Assembly (NCBI RefSeq): GCF_004916895.1
Contig: NZ_SNTZ01000013.1
Span: 1-64,000 of the forward strand
DNA: 64,000 nt
Direction of reading: 5' to 3'
DNA from: Flagellimonas alvinocaridis
GTDB taxonomy: Bacteria; Bacteroidota; Bacteroidia; Flavobacteriales; Flavobacteriaceae
Positions 53,401 through 63,039 of the stretch are shown in pieces (position 1 is the first letter of the stretch; each line of letters opens with the position of its first letter). The notes under the pieces were generated by a model. It searched no databases. It saw nothing but the letters and a program-made list of their open reading frames with translations, and was not told the origin of the DNA. The position numbers and the translations under genes were made by a program.

Positions 53401-55979
53401 TCTCCGCTGATAAGGAAAAATACCAATTGGGTGAAGAAGCTGTGGTTACCTTCCCTTCGGATAGAGGTGGGCGCGCTTTGATCAGTATTGAAAACGGAAC
53501 CGAGGTTCTTTCCCAACAGTGGATCGAGACCTCAGCCCAAGAAACCAAGGCCACCATACCCATTACGGCCGAGATGGCGCCCAATGCCTATATCAATATC
53601 TCGTTGTTGCAACCCCATGGACAGGTAAAGAATGATCTGCCCATCCGTCTGTATGGCGTGGTACCCCTTTTGGTTGAAAACCCAGCCACCTTTTTGGAAC
53701 CACAACTTACCATGCCCGAGGTGCTGCAACCTGAGAAATCTTATACCATATCCGTTTCCGAAGCCAATAAAAAACCTATGACCTATTCCTTGGCCGTGGT
53801 GGACGAAGGTCTATTGGACCTGACCCGTTTCAAGACCCCGGACATTCACAGTTCATTTTACGCAAGGCAGGCCTTGGGCGTAAAGACCTTCGATATTTTT
53901 GATGATGTCATGGGGGCTTATTCCATCAGTGTGGATAATATTTACGCCATTGGTGGGGGTGGTATCGGAGCCGGGGCCAAAAATCGCAAGGCACAACGCT
54001 TTAAACCTGTAGTCACCTATTTGGGTCCCTTCACCTTAAAAGCTGGCGAAAAAGCATCCCATACCATTGACATGCCCAATTATGTGGGTGCCGTCCGAAC
54101 CATGGTGGTGGCCGGAAATCGTAACAGCGCTTATGGGAATACCGAAAAAACCACGCCGGTTCGCAAGCCTCTGATGGTATTGACTTCCATTCCCAGAAAA
54201 TTGTCCCCCGGCGAAAAAGTGACCATCCCTGTGACGGTCTTTGCCATGGAACCCAAAGTAAAAAACGTAACGGTTTCCATTGATGCGGGCAAAGCCTTGG
54301 AACCCGTTGAAGGCACCTCCAAAAACATTACGTTCAGCTCGGTTGGGGAACAGATCGTGAATTTTGACTTTAAAGTCAATCCCGCGACCTCCTACCAAAC
54401 CATAAAGGTCAAAGCTTCGGGCGCTGGGGAAAATGCCAGTAGTGAAACCGAAATTGATGTGGAAAACCCCAACCCCATCACCACAAAAAGTGAACTGCAC
54501 ACCATCGCCGCCAATGGTTCGCAGACCCTATCCTTTGAAACCTTCGGCACTTCGGGAACCAATGAGGCTTTTGTGGAATTCTCCACCCTCCCCCCCATGG
54601 ATTTCTCAAAACGGATGGATTATCTGCTGCGCTACCCCCATGGCTGTGTAGAACAGACGACTTCCGCCGCATTCCCGCAGTTGTTCTTGGCCGATATCTT
54701 GGACATCACCTTTGAGCGAAAAAAAGACATCGAGAAAAACGTGAAGGCGGCCATCCGCAGGTTGGGTGATTTTCAAACCCCATCTGGCGGACTCAGCTAT
54801 TGGGCTGGTTATGGCAATGTTGATGATTGGGGCACTTCGTATGCCGGTCATTTTATGTTGGAGGCCAAACAACAAGGGTATCAGCTACCATTGACCTTCT
54901 TGAGCAATTGGCTGCGATACCAAAAGAATACGGCCCGCCAATGGAGCAATCAGGCTACGGGATACAACACTGATGTTGCACAGGCTTACCGCCTCTACAC
55001 CTTGGCCTTGGCTCAACAACCGGAACTGGCAGCCATGAACCGACTCCGCGAATCCAAAAACCTGAGCAACGAGGCCAAATGGCGTTTGGCAGCGGCTTAC
55101 GCCTTGGCTGGAAAGAAAGAAGTGGCACAAGAGATTGCGCAAAAGGCCAACATCAACTTCACTCCCAACAATTACAATTACAGAACCTATGGTTCTGTGT
55201 TCCGAAACCGGGCCATGGCATTGGAAACCTTGGTCATTTTGGGGGATGCCCAACAACGGGAGCTGGCAATTTCCTTGGCCAAAAACCTATCATCACAACA
55301 TTGGTACAGCACCCAGGAAACGGCCTACGCCCTACTCTCCCTATCTAAAATGGTGCTGAAGAACGGTGGTAAGTCCATTAATTTGACCTTCACTCAAAAC
55401 GGGAAAGAAACGACCCTAAAAACCGATAGGGCCATTGCCCAAAGAGGTCTTGTCATTACTTCTTTCAACAATGAATTGCAGATAAACAACAAACAGGGCA
55501 ACATCATTTATGCCACCCTCACGCAAACCGGAAAACTTCCTGTTGGTGAAGAATTGGCCCAACAGCAAAACCTGAATCTGTCCGTTGCCTATCTGGATGC
55601 CATTGGAAACGCAATCAATGTGAACGAGCTTAGGCAAGGAAGCGAGTTTCAGGCAAAAATCACGATTTACAACAGTTCCAATGATTATGTGGACAATGTG
55701 GCCCTGACCCATATTGTGCCCAGCGGATGGGAAATCGTGGACACTTCCTATGCGGGTGGTGACAATGGTAATGCTTCCAAAGCGGATTATGTGGATACAA
55801 GGGACGACCGTACCCATCTATATTTTGACCTTGGTCCGAAAAAATCAAAAAGCTTCACGATAAAACTGAATGCTTCATTCCTAGGCGATTACTATCTGCC
55901 CGGAGCACAAGCCGAAGCCATGTACGACAATAACTACCAAGCCCGAAACAAAGGACAATGGATTAAAGTGGTTCAGTGA
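50424..55979 (+). CDS. alpha-2-macroglobulin-family lipoprotein with thioester
   Basis: A 1851-residue lipoprotein (lipobox LAVSCK, Cys19) with an N-terminal Ig/Big_5-like domain (about 30-140), macroglobulin domains (MG2-type region at about 600-800, GFIYTERGVHRPGDVIHLTF), the bait-like Gly-rich stretch GGGGIGAGAKNRKAQ (about 1175-1190), the thioester motif GCVEQ (Cys1408 to Gln1411) in RYPHGCVEQTTS, and complement-like and receptor-binding domains to the end. The intact CxEQ means it can trap attacking proteases covalently. Its neighbour is pbpC, the classic partner for repair of the wall where A2M works in the periplasm. Confidence 0.94.
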   Translation: MSHFCKFLFVSLLVLAVSCKKKSDETATDNLFKFKDYISYHTHGNQSISTPITLALAQQLEQFELTQELPNEYFKISPKVNGKLIIENGRELIFQPSEYLQPNTEYTVTVALNKLFEDIEGDFKKYTFSFKTIAPNFKINLGTLQSYSKDWQYLTGTLDASDILEASKAIQVLSVQQNGNNVPVTWDETAENAQYFSFRIDSISRKTEDSELLINWNGKALGVDNQGSETYPIPGLNKFVIVDAKTTSAPNAVLTLNFSEPLKPNQNLKGLVTIENAESLRYEIDGNLLKVYPSNRILGEVRVNAFEGIKSEYGFTLKNTFSELVSFEQLKPAVRLISKGTILPNAASTPIYFETVNLSAVEVRVIQVFENNMLQYLQNNDLTQDYDPDFRPVGRRVAYKVIPLAENGTENSSYWKAHALDLSELIKIHPGSLYRVEFSFKKEHTTYDCGNTNNPEETQEYTSQSSSDESLEERYWDNEIYYWRNYNYNWEERDNPCHEAYYNYDRIASTNLLGSDLGLIVKKGNNRSHHFAVTNLLTTKPEADTPIKLYNFQQQLVGEVTTDASGFAVFDSDKSIAFAVAQKNNNFAYAKLADGNALSLSKFDVSGEELQKGLQGFIYTERGVHRPGDVIHLTFVLDDKGNPLPKDHPVTLEVSDARGKLVQRNVLTGEAAHISEGLYAKKEEKFHYFPIPTQPNSPTGTWNAKIIVGGAQFNKSLKVATVKPNRLKVDFTFDDEVLKANTNNKGKATVQWLHGAPARNLKIDINASLQQSSSAFPNFKGYVFQDPVRSFNQTELQWITSKLDANGVLDINEKISINGNAPGMLQATFTTKVFEGGGDFSIDVFSKKLAPFSHFVGLRSPEAKRYGSFLTDENTSFDVVSVNDQGKPSGNRKLKVQVFKIEWRWWWNRGYDNLSRYENATVHRPFKEMEITTGADGKANFNINVPDEEGGRFLIRVIDEASGHATGRTAYFYRNWWKRPASGDTESSKILVFSADKEKYQLGEEAVVTFPSDRGGRALISIENGTEVLSQQWIETSAQETKATIPITAEMAPNAYINISLLQPHGQVKNDLPIRLYGVVPLLVENPATFLEPQLTMPEVLQPEKSYTISVSEANKKPMTYSLAVVDEGLLDLTRFKTPDIHSSFYARQALGVKTFDIFDDVMGAYSISVDNIYAIGGGGIGAGAKNRKAQRFKPVVTYLGPFTLKAGEKASHTIDMPNYVGAVRTMVVAGNRNSAYGNTEKTTPVRKPLMVLTSIPRKLSPGEKVTIPVTVFAMEPKVKNVTVSIDAGKALEPVEGTSKNITFSSVGEQIVNFDFKVNPATSYQTIKVKASGAGENASSETEIDVENPNPITTKSELHTIAANGSQTLSFETFGTSGTNEAFVEFSTLPPMDFSKRMDYLLRYPHGCVEQTTSAAFPQLFLADILDITFERKKDIEKNVKAAIRRLGDFQTPSGGLSYWAGYGNVDDWGTSYAGHFMLEAKQQGYQLPLTFLSNWLRYQKNTARQWSNQATGYNTDVAQAYRLYTLALAQQPELAAMNRLRESKNLSNEAKWRLAAAYALAGKKEVAQEIAQKANINFTPNNYNYRTYGSVFRNRAMALETLVILGDAQQRELAISLAKNLSSQHWYSTQETAYALLSLSKMVLKNGGKSINLTFTQNGKETTLKTDRAIAQRGLVITSFNNELQINNKQGNIIYATLTQTGKLPVGEELAQQQNLNLSVAYLDAIGNAINVNELRQGSEFQAKITIYNSSNDYVDNVALTHIVPSGWEIVDTSYAGGDNGNASKADYVDTRDDRTHLYFDLGPKKSKSFTIKLNASFLGDYYLPGAQAEAMYDNNYQARNKGQWIKVVQ

Positions 55980-55980
55980 T

Positions 55981-58359
55981 GTGGCGTGGATAAAGAACAT
56001 AGCGACCCTGCGAAATACTCTTGCCAAGCATAAAATCAAGATAAGTGTCCTTGGTGCTATCTTGGTTTTATGGTTGTTCTGTCTGCCCAAAAAACTGTTC
56101 GAAGATCCTACCTCAACGGTCGTCAACAGTTCCGATGGGATTCTGATTGGGGCCAGGATTGCTGATGACGGGCAATGGCGGTTTCCCCAGTTGGACTCGG
56201 TTCCCAAGCGTTTCGAAGAATGCATCCTATTATTTGAGGATGAATATTTTTACAGACATCCCGGCTTCAATCCCATCTCCATTGTTAAGGCGATTGGACA
56301 TAACCTCACCAAAAAAAACCGCAGGGGAGGAAGTACCATTACCCAACAGGTGATTCGTCTAAGTCGGAAAAACAGGGGTCGAACCTATTGGGAGAAGTGT
56401 ATTGAGATTTTTATGGCCACCCGCTTGGAGTTGGGATATTCCAAAGAGGAGATTCTGAATTTATACGCTTCGCATACCCCCTATGGCGGCAATGTGGTAG
56501 GATTGGAAACGGCTGCATGGCGCTACTTTGGTCTTCCCGCCCATGAATTGAGTTGGGGGCAATCGGCGGCATTGGCGATTTTACCCAATGCACCCTCCCT
56601 GATCTTTCCCGGCAGAAATGAGCAGGTGCTTTTGGACAAACGTAACCGATTGCTGCAAAAGCTACGGGATAAGGGTGTGATAGACGAAACCACCTATGAA
56701 TTGGCCTTGGAGGAGCCCTTGCCCCAAAAACCCATGCCCCTCCCAGATGTGGCACCCCATCTCACGGAACGGATTAGAAATGAACATCCTGGACAACGCA
56801 TCACAACGTCTATTGAACGCCCCCTGCAGAATCGACTCAACCTTTTGGCCGAAAGGCACTATCAGCAACTAAAGAGCAACGAAATCCATAATCTGGCCAT
56901 TTTGGTCCTAGATGTGGAAACCAGAAAGGTTTTGGGCTATGTGGGGAATTCCCCTTCGGGGAAAGACCATGCCAATTATGTGGATATCATCACCAAGAAT
57001 AGAAGTACGGGCAGTACACTAAAACCCTTTCTTTTTGCTTCCTTGCTCGATGAAGGTATTGTGTTGCCCCATAGTTTGGTCGAGGATGTTCCCACGGTCA
57101 TTAATGGATACCATCCTCAGAATTTCGACAAAAAACATGTGGGCGCGGTACCGGCCAGCAGGGCACTTTCCCGCTCTTTGAATGTCCCTGCGGTACGATT
57201 GCTCAGGGAATATGGGTTGCAAAAATTCTACAACAAGCTCAAAAAAATGAATTTGGAATCACTGGACCGCCCCTCTTCGTATTATGGATTGTCCTTGATT
57301 CTCGGGGGAGCCGAAAGCTCTTTATGGGAGGTCACCCAAACCTATGCTGCCTTGGCCTCCACATTGAATTATTTTGTGGACCACTCGAGCACCTACCGCC
57401 CAACCGAGTTTCTGGAACCTTCTTATCTTCTAGAGGATAAACTGGATTTTGGGGAACAACAATTTGACCCTCCCATTTTTGGCGCGGGGGCCATTTATGG
57501 CACCTTTCAATCCATGATGGAGGTGAACCGCCCGGAAGGAAGCGAGAATTGGCAATTTTTTGATTCCTCCCAACCCATTGCATGGAAAACAGGCACCAGC
57601 TTTGGGTTTAAGGACGCCTGGGCCGTAGGCACAACTCCCAAATACACCATTGGGGTTTGGGTGGGCAATGCCGATGGGGAAGGCAGACCCGGCTTAACAG
57701 GAATAACGGCTGCAGCACCCATTCTTTTTGATGTACTGGATGCCCTACCCTACAGCAACTGGTTCCAAGAACCTTTTGATGACCTGACCGAATTGGAGGT
57801 ATGTACCCAAAGTGGATACCGGGCTTCGGTGTACTGCAATGAGACCCAAAAGGAGTATGTGCCCACCCACGGTACACGAAGTGGCCCTTGCACTTATCAT
57901 CAGCAGATATTTCTGGATGACTCGGAACAATTTCGGGTGCATTCTGACTGCTACCCTTTGGAAGACATGGTGGCCCAAAACTGGTTTGTGCTTCCCCCCG
58001 TACTGGAGTACTATTATACCACATCGCACCCCAATTACGCACCGCTACCTCCGTATCTGGACGGATGTTCTTCCATGGAAAGCCAACCTATGGATTTTCT
58101 TTATCCGAAACGGAACGAGACCATTTTGCTCCCCAAGGATTTGGGCAATACAACTTCCGATATTGTTCTGAAATTAGCACATCAGCAGTCCAATGCCATT
58201 GTGTACTGGTATCTGGACGAAACCTACTTGGGCAAGACCGAAAATTTCCATGAACTTATTCTGGACATCAAACCGGGGGATTATGTGCTTTCTGCCACCG
58301 ACCATTTGGGCAATCGCCTTGAACAATCCATCCAGGTTCGGTTGGCCTCAGAAAACTGA
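55981..58359 (+). CDS. pbpC: penicillin-binding protein 1C
   Basis: A 792-residue bifunctional peptidoglycan synthase with GTG start at 55981, one base after the A2M stop; no ATG lies in frame nearby. An N-terminal transmembrane helix (about 20-40), a glycosyltransferase domain (51 family) with EDEYFYRHPGFN and the NRRGGSTITQQVIRL motif, and a transpeptidase domain with STLK (Ser345 nucleophile), SRSLNVP, and KTGTS (536-540). A C-terminal BiPBP_C-like region with Cys follows. The A2M-PBP1C pair is known in many Gram-negative bacteria. Confidence 0.94.
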   Translation: MAWIKNIATLRNTLAKHKIKISVLGAILVLWLFCLPKKLFEDPTSTVVNSSDGILIGARIADDGQWRFPQLDSVPKRFEECILLFEDEYFYRHPGFNPISIVKAIGHNLTKKNRRGGSTITQQVIRLSRKNRGRTYWEKCIEIFMATRLELGYSKEEILNLYASHTPYGGNVVGLETAAWRYFGLPAHELSWGQSAALAILPNAPSLIFPGRNEQVLLDKRNRLLQKLRDKGVIDETTYELALEEPLPQKPMPLPDVAPHLTERIRNEHPGQRITTSIERPLQNRLNLLAERHYQQLKSNEIHNLAILVLDVETRKVLGYVGNSPSGKDHANYVDIITKNRSTGSTLKPFLFASLLDEGIVLPHSLVEDVPTVINGYHPQNFDKKHVGAVPASRALSRSLNVPAVRLLREYGLQKFYNKLKKMNLESLDRPSSYYGLSLILGGAESSLWEVTQTYAALASTLNYFVDHSSTYRPTEFLEPSYLLEDKLDFGEQQFDPPIFGAGAIYGTFQSMMEVNRPEGSENWQFFDSSQPIAWKTGTSFGFKDAWAVGTTPKYTIGVWVGNADGEGRPGLTGITAAAPILFDVLDALPYSNWFQEPFDDLTELEVCTQSGYRASVYCNETQKEYVPTHGTRSGPCTYHQQIFLDDSEQFRVHSDCYPLEDMVAQNWFVLPPVLEYYYTTSHPNYAPLPPYLDGCSSMESQPMDFLYPKRNETILLPKDLGNTTSDIVLKLAHQQSNAIVYWYLDETYLGKTENFHELILDIKPGDYVLSATDHLGNRLEQSIQVRLASEN

Positions 58360-58361
58360 GC

Positions 58362-59663
58362 CTATTTTTTCCGCATAAAAATGGTGATGGGCACTCCGGT
58401 GAAATCAAAATGCTCCCTGAGCTTGTTTTCCAAAAATCGCTTGTACGGGTCGCGCACATATTGCGGTAGGTTACAGAAAAAAGCAAACTGCGGATAGGGC
58501 GTGGGCAACTGGGTGCAGAACTTGATCTTCACGTATTTGCCCTTGTAGGCCGGTGGCGGGGTATGCTCAATGATAGGGAGCATTATATCGTTCAACTTTC
58601 GGGTCACGATTTTCTTTGAACGATTTTTGAAGACATCCACTGCCGTTTCGATGGCTTTGTAGATCCGCTGCTTGGTCATTACCGAAATAAAGAGAATGGG
58701 CACATCCTCAAAAGGTGCGATGGCCTGCTTAATTTTAGCGGTGTATTCTTTCACGGAATTGGTCTCTTTTTCCACCAAATCCCATTTATTCACCAGTATC
58801 ACAATTCCTTTGTTGTTCCGTTGAGCCAACCAGAAAATGTTTTCCACCTGTCCATCGAAACCACGGGTGGCATCCAACATCAAAATGCAAACATCACAAT
58901 GCTCAATGGCCCGCACGGAGCGCATTACGGAGTAAAACTCCAAATCTTCCTTGACCTTGGATTTTCTTCGGATTCCGGCGGTATCCACCAAATTGAACTC
59001 AAACCCAAATTGGTTGTATTTGGTGTCGATACTGTCCCGGGTGGTTCCAGCAATGTCGGTTACAATGTAACGGTCTTCCCCAATCAAGGCATTTATAAAA
59101 GAAGATTTTCCTGCATTGGGTCGTCCTACAACAGCAAAACGAGGCAATTCACTCTCTTCTTCCTTCACATCGGGAAGTACTTCCACCAAAGCATCCAGCA
59201 ACTCCCCTGTTCCGCTTCCGTTGATGCTGGAAAGGGTGTAATACTCGCCCAATCCCAAGGCATAGAATTCCACGGCGTCTGCCATTCGTTGTGTATTATC
59301 CACCTTGTTCACAGCCAAGAAGACTGGCCTATCTACCTTGCGGAGCAATTTGGCCACATCCTCATCCATACCCGTGATCCCGGATTCCACATCGACCATA
59401 AAGATGATTGCATCGGCCTCGCCTATGGCGAGTTCCACCTGCCGGTCGATTTCCTTTTCAAAAACATCATCGCTCCCCAACACATATCCTCCCGTATCGA
59501 TCAAGGAAAATTCACGACCGTTCCAGTCGCTCTTCCCGTAATGACGGTCACGGGTAACCCCACTCACGGCATCCACTATGGCCTCCCGGCGTTGTATCAA
59601 TCGGTTGAAAAATGTGGATTTCCCTACATTGGGTCGCCCTACGATGGCTACTATAGCTCCCAT
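58362..59663 (-). CDS. der: ribosome biogenesis GTPase Der
   Basis: Der (EngA) helps assemble the 50S subunit and has two tandem GTPase domains. The first is at residues 1-165 with GRPNVGKST (P-loop) and DTGGYV, the second at about 175-345 with [17 protein letters not shown] and NKWD, and a C-terminal KH-like domain follows (about 350-433). The start at 59663 (MGAIVAIVG) is preferred to the ATG two codons earlier because the family begins this way. The 3' end lies two bases after the pbpC stop on the opposite strand. A -7-like TACTTTTG at 59687-59680 lies just upstream. Confidence 0.96.
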   Translation of the reverse strand: MGAIVAIVGRPNVGKSTFFNRLIQRREAIVDAVSGVTRDRHYGKSDWNGREFSLIDTGGYVLGSDDVFEKEIDRQVELAIGEADAIIFMVDVESGITGMDEDVAKLLRKVDRPVFLAVNKVDNTQRMADAVEFYALGLGEYYTLSSINGSGTGELLDALVEVLPDVKEEESELPRFAVVGRPNAGKSSFINALIGEDRYIVTDIAGTTRDSIDTKYNQFGFEFNLVDTAGIRRKSKVKEDLEFYSVMRSVRAIEHCDVCILMLDATRGFDGQVENIFWLAQRNNKGIVILVNKWDLVEKETNSVKEYTAKIKQAIAPFEDVPILFISVMTKQRIYKAIETAVDVFKNRSKKIVTRKLNDIMLPIIEHTPPPAYKGKYVKIKFCTQLPTPYPQFAFFCNLPQYVRDPYKRFLENKLREHFDFTGVPITIFMRKK

Positions 59664-59739
59664 CAGCATTAAATTTTGGCAAAAGTACCATTTATTATGA
59701 AGAAAAAATGATACCTTCTTTTATCTATTTCAATATGTT

Positions 59740-60249
59740 ATGAGTGATTTCACCAATGAGATTGTCCTTCGGCCCCGATTTCAGTTGGCCTTGAAAACCG
59801 ATTTGGACCATTTAAAACAGGTTTTCGACTCGGTTGTGGACGGACAATTTGTGGTAAAACGTTTGGACGAGCACATCTACATCCGGTTCCAACCCTCTGA
59901 AATCACCTTTTGGTCCCCACAGCTCCATCTGGAACTTATTTCCTTTGAGGAAGGGGAGAGTCAAATCCATGGGGTATTTGGTCCCAACCCCACGCTTTGG
60001 ACCTTTTTTATGTTCCTGCATTTTGGAGTGGGCACCCTCTTTGTGATCTTGGGTGTATTTGCCTATTCCAACCATTCGTTGGGAAAGGATGTGACCCTAT
60101 TGCTCGTGGGCATGTTCTTCTTGGTATTGATTTGGTTTGGGCTATATGCTTTTGGCCGTATGGGAAAATCCAAGGGAAAGCCCCAAATGGAGCAACTCAA
60201 GGATTTTTTTAGGAAAATGGTCTCAGGCTTCCCCCGAGAATCGGTCTAG
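59740..60249 (+). CDS. conserved membrane protein of unknown function
   Basis: A 169-residue protein with a soluble N-terminal region (IVLRPRFQLALKTDLDHLKQ, HIYIRFQPSEITFWSPQLHL) and two hydrophobic helices (about 84-104 and 115-135: FLHFGVGTLFVILGVFAYS and VTLLLVGMFFLVLIWFGLYA). The tail is basic. No known family is recognised. Its 3' end overlaps the era stop by four bases, convergent. Confidence 0.6.
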   Translation: MSDFTNEIVLRPRFQLALKTDLDHLKQVFDSVVDGQFVVKRLDEHIYIRFQPSEITFWSPQLHLELISFEEGESQIHGVFGPNPTLWTFFMFLHFGVGTLFVILGVFAYSNHSLGKDVTLLLVGMFFLVLIWFGLYAFGRMGKSKGKPQMEQLKDFFRKMVSGFPRESV

Positions 60250-61127
60250 TTGTTATACCCAAAGCGCTTGAGCTGTTGACTGTTGCTGCGCCAATTTTTA
60301 TTGACCTTTACATAGAGTTCGATATGTACTTGCTTTGCAAAGAATTTTTCCAAGTCTTTACGAGCTTCCACACCCACTCTTTTTAGGGCACTTCCCTTGT
60401 GGCCGATAATGATCCCTTTTTGGGTATCGCGCTCCACCATGATCACGGAACGGATTCGGATGATATCCTCGTCTTCCAAAAACTCCTCAGTCTCCACTTC
60501 TACTGAATAGGGAATCTCTTTTTTATAGTGCAGTAATATTTTTTCCCTGATGGTCTCATTGACAAAAAAACGTTCGGGTTTGTCGGTCAATTGGTCTTTG
60601 GGGTAGTAAGGAGGGGCTTCGGGCAGCAATTCCAAAATACGTTCAAAGACTTCCTTTACATTGAAGTTCTCCAAGGCTGATATGGGATGAATCTCTGCAT
60701 TGGGAAGCACGGCCTGCCAATGCTGCATCTGTTCCTCCAAAGCTACTTGGTCCGACGTATCTATCTTGTTGAGCAACAGCAATACCGGAATCTTACTGTT
60801 CTGTATTTTTTTGAAAAAGGCTTCATCCTTGAGTGCCTTTTCACCAATTTCCACCATATAGAGCAACACATCGGCATCCTCAAAGGCCGATTTTACAAAG
60901 TCCATCATGGAAGATTGCAGCTCATAGGCGGGTTTGATGATTCCCGGGGTATCGGAAAGGATTACCTGAAAATCGTCCCCATTGACAATACCCAAAATCC
61001 GATGACGGGTCGTCTGGGCCTTGGAGGTGATAATGGAAAGTTTCTCCCCTACAAAGGCATTCATTAGGGTAGACTTCCCTACGTTGGGATTTCCAATGAT
61101 ATTTACAAAACCTGATCTATGCGCCAC
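60246..61127 (-). CDS. era: GTPase Era
   Basis: Era binds GTP and the 3' end of 16S rRNA to help 30S assembly. The 293-residue protein has GNPNVGKST (P-loop, residues 12-20), DTPGII, NKID and the C-terminal KH domain (about 195-275, IRSVIMVERDTQKGIIIGHK and GVEARKDLEKFFAKQVHIEL). Length is normal. Its first 11 bases overlap the end of the AGCS symporter gene, which is upstream in the same operon. Confidence 0.96.
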   Translation of the reverse strand: MAHRSGFVNIIGNPNVGKSTLMNAFVGEKLSIITSKAQTTRHRILGIVNGDDFQVILSDTPGIIKPAYELQSSMMDFVKSAFEDADVLLYMVEIGEKALKDEAFFKKIQNSKIPVLLLLNKIDTSDQVALEEQMQHWQAVLPNAEIHPISALENFNVKEVFERILELLPEAPPYYPKDQLTDKPERFFVNETIREKILLHYKKEIPYSVEVETEEFLEDEDIIRIRSVIMVERDTQKGIIIGHKGSALKRVGVEARKDLEKFFAKQVHIELYVKVNKNWRSNSQQLKRFGYNN

Positions 61128-62481
61128 CTTGCTTCAATTTTTTAAAATAGTTTTTGGCCGACTCATTTACTTTCGGTGATAAATACAGTACGGCAATCAT
61201 GTTGGGAATGACCATAAGGGCATAGGATAAATCTATGAGATTTTTTACCAAATCCAACGATGCAATTGTGGCAAAAACCACCATCACAATAAAAAATACA
61301 TTGTACCACTTACCCACTTTGGGGTTTGTTAGAAATGAAAGGCATTTTACCCCGTAATAGGAATAGGTAAACAGTGTGGAAAGGGCAAATGCCGTTACTA
61401 TCACCATTAACAAAATGTCCCCGACCCCATAAAGCGTTGTTTCAAAAGCGGTCATGGTCATGGTAATTCCGCTGCCATCCTCCAGGTACGCCCCACTCAA
61501 AATAATGACCACGGCGGTAAAGGTACAAACCATTATGGTATCTATAAATGGGCCCAACATGGCCACCAATCCTTCCTTGGTGGGTTCATCGTTACGGGAT
61601 TGGCCGTGGTACATGGGTGCACTACCCAGACCGGCTTCATTGGAAAACATGGCACGGCGTACCCCAACAATCACAAGGCCCCAGAATCCACCAGTGACTA
61701 TAGTATCAAAATTCCAAGCCTCCACAAAAATCATCTTAAGGGCCGGCAATACCTCGCCAGCATTATTCGCCATCACAAAAATCACGGCCAAGAGATATAC
61801 CCCAACCATAAAAGGTACAATGGCCGAAGCCACCTTGGCGATTTTGGAGAGTCCACCAAAGATGACAATGGAGGTAACTATGGCCAAAATGAACCCAATG
61901 CCCAGCTTCCAGTTAAATTCACTAGTGGCCAGTAAGGTTTCGTGGGGCTTGACCACGCCCATAAAAGCTTCTGTAAACTGGTTGGCGGTAAACACGCCCA
62001 GAAAACCGAACAATCCGCAAATACTGAAAAAAATGGCCATGGGCTTTGCCCATTTTCCCATTCCCTTGGTGATGTAAAACATAGGACCTCCCTGCAATTT
62101 TCCATCGGCATCGGTATCCCTAAACATAATGGCCAAACTACCGGAATAGAATTTTATACCCATACCCAAAAGGGCTGTCATCCAAATCCAAAAAACAACA
62201 CCCGGACCCCCATCATGGATGGCAATGGCCACTCCAGATATATTTCCCAAACCTACAGTGGCCGCCACCGCTGCGGACAATGCCTGAAATGAACTGACAT
62301 CCCCTTTGGCATTCTTGTCATCATACTTTCCTGAAACTACGGCAATGGCGTGCCCGAAATAGCGATAGGGCGTAAATTTCGAGTAAAAAATCAGGAAAAT
62401 CCCCCCTCCTATCAGCAATAGAAACATGGGCCATTCGGTGTATGGCAGTATGGAGGACAGAAAATCATTGATTGCTTTCAT
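61117..62481 (-). CDS. alanine/glycine:cation symporter (AGCS family)
   Basis: A 454-residue membrane protein with about ten to eleven helices. AGCS signatures: SAAVAATVGLGNISGVAIAI near residue 75, GGPMFYITKGMGKWAKPMAI near 135, and NEAGLGSAPMYHGQ near 285, which is characteristic of this family. It takes up alanine or glycine with sodium or a proton. The start at 62481 (MKAINDFLSS) is chosen over a frame reaching to 62631 in the tRNA region, because the longer form adds no family residues. It is the first gene of the symporter-era unit. Confidence 0.9.
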   Translation of the reverse strand: MKAINDFLSSILPYTEWPMFLLLIGGGIFLIFYSKFTPYRYFGHAIAVVSGKYDDKNAKGDVSSFQALSAAVAATVGLGNISGVAIAIHDGGPGVVFWIWMTALLGMGIKFYSGSLAIMFRDTDADGKLQGGPMFYITKGMGKWAKPMAIFFSICGLFGFLGVFTANQFTEAFMGVVKPHETLLATSEFNWKLGIGFILAIVTSIVIFGGLSKIAKVASAIVPFMVGVYLLAVIFVMANNAGEVLPALKMIFVEAWNFDTIVTGGFWGLVIVGVRRAMFSNEAGLGSAPMYHGQSRNDEPTKEGLVAMLGPFIDTIMVCTFTAVVIILSGAYLEDGSGITMTMTAFETTLYGVGDILLMVIVTAFALSTLFTYSYYGVKCLSFLTNPKVGKWYNVFFIVMVVFATIASLDLVKNLIDLSYALMVIPNMIAVLYLSPKVNESAKNYFKKLKQGGA

Positions 62482-62552
62482 AGGGTCAAAAACTCCGAAT
62501 TTAGGGATTTTCAGCAGTATAGCCCCAAATGATTTAGGAATATTGGGATTTG

Positions 62553-62585
62553 TTTGGAAATAACCGAAAAACGGTTGTATATTTG
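62553..62585 (+). promoter_or_regulatory. tRNA-Met promoter
   Basis: TTTG (62553-62556), a 21-bp spacer and TATATTTG (62578-62585), a perfect match to the Bacteroidota promoter. Transcription should start a few bases before the tRNA at 62596. Confidence 0.72.
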
Positions 62586-62595
62586 CCGTCCACAT

Positions 62596-62668
<73 letters not shown>

Positions 62669-62679
62669 CTAAGCAGAGT

Positions 62680-62711
62680 AAGGCTTCACAGAAATGTGAA
62701 GCCTTTTTTTA
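62680..62711 (+). terminator. tRNA terminator
   Basis: AAGGCTTCACA, loop GAAA and TGTGAAGCCTT followed by TTTTTT. A perfect 11-bp stem. Confidence 0.9.
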
Positions 62712-63006
62712 TGGCTTGGGTACAACATAGGTACAACATTTTGTTGTTTTCAGAACATAATTTACACTGATGTAAATTGCTATCATTTAAGCTAAAACAT
62801 TATTTATTTTATTTTTGGTTAATATAATTTATGTAATACAAGACTTTAGTTCTTCGTAAGAGAGGTTTATTATCATACAATATACCCGCAAGATAAACTC
62901 GTAAAATACTTCCATCAAAAGACTACGGCATAAAGCCTACGCTTCTTCCCCTGTTCATTTATTCCGTTTCCTTTTGAGCCAAGATTTTATCTTCCGTTTG
63001 GTTTTG
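62712..63006. other. junction region between tRNA and parB, possible attachment site
   Basis: No gene is seen here. Two direct copies of GGTACAACAT lie at 62719-62728 and 62730-62739 (11-bp period), followed by TTTTGTTG. Further on the DNA is AT-rich. The start of an element beside a tRNA gene is a normal place for an integrase attachment site, but the second end is outside the window so a duplicated att core cannot be shown. Confidence 0.4.
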
Positions 63007-63035
63007 CTCAAATATTGTTTAATCAAAAATTTGAG
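63007..63035 (+). promoter_or_regulatory. inverted repeat just before parB
   Basis: CTCAAAT (63007-63013) and ATTTGAG (63029-63035) are exact inverse copies separated by 15 bases, ending four bases before the ATG. It could be an operator of the ParB-like protein or an RNA hairpin covering the ribosome-binding region. Confidence 0.4.
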
Positions 63036-63039
63036 TATT

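Noticed and set aside
58362..61127. Der and Era as a linked duplicate pair
   Set aside because: They are different conserved GTPases separated by an opposite gene; nearness is not evidence of shared function.
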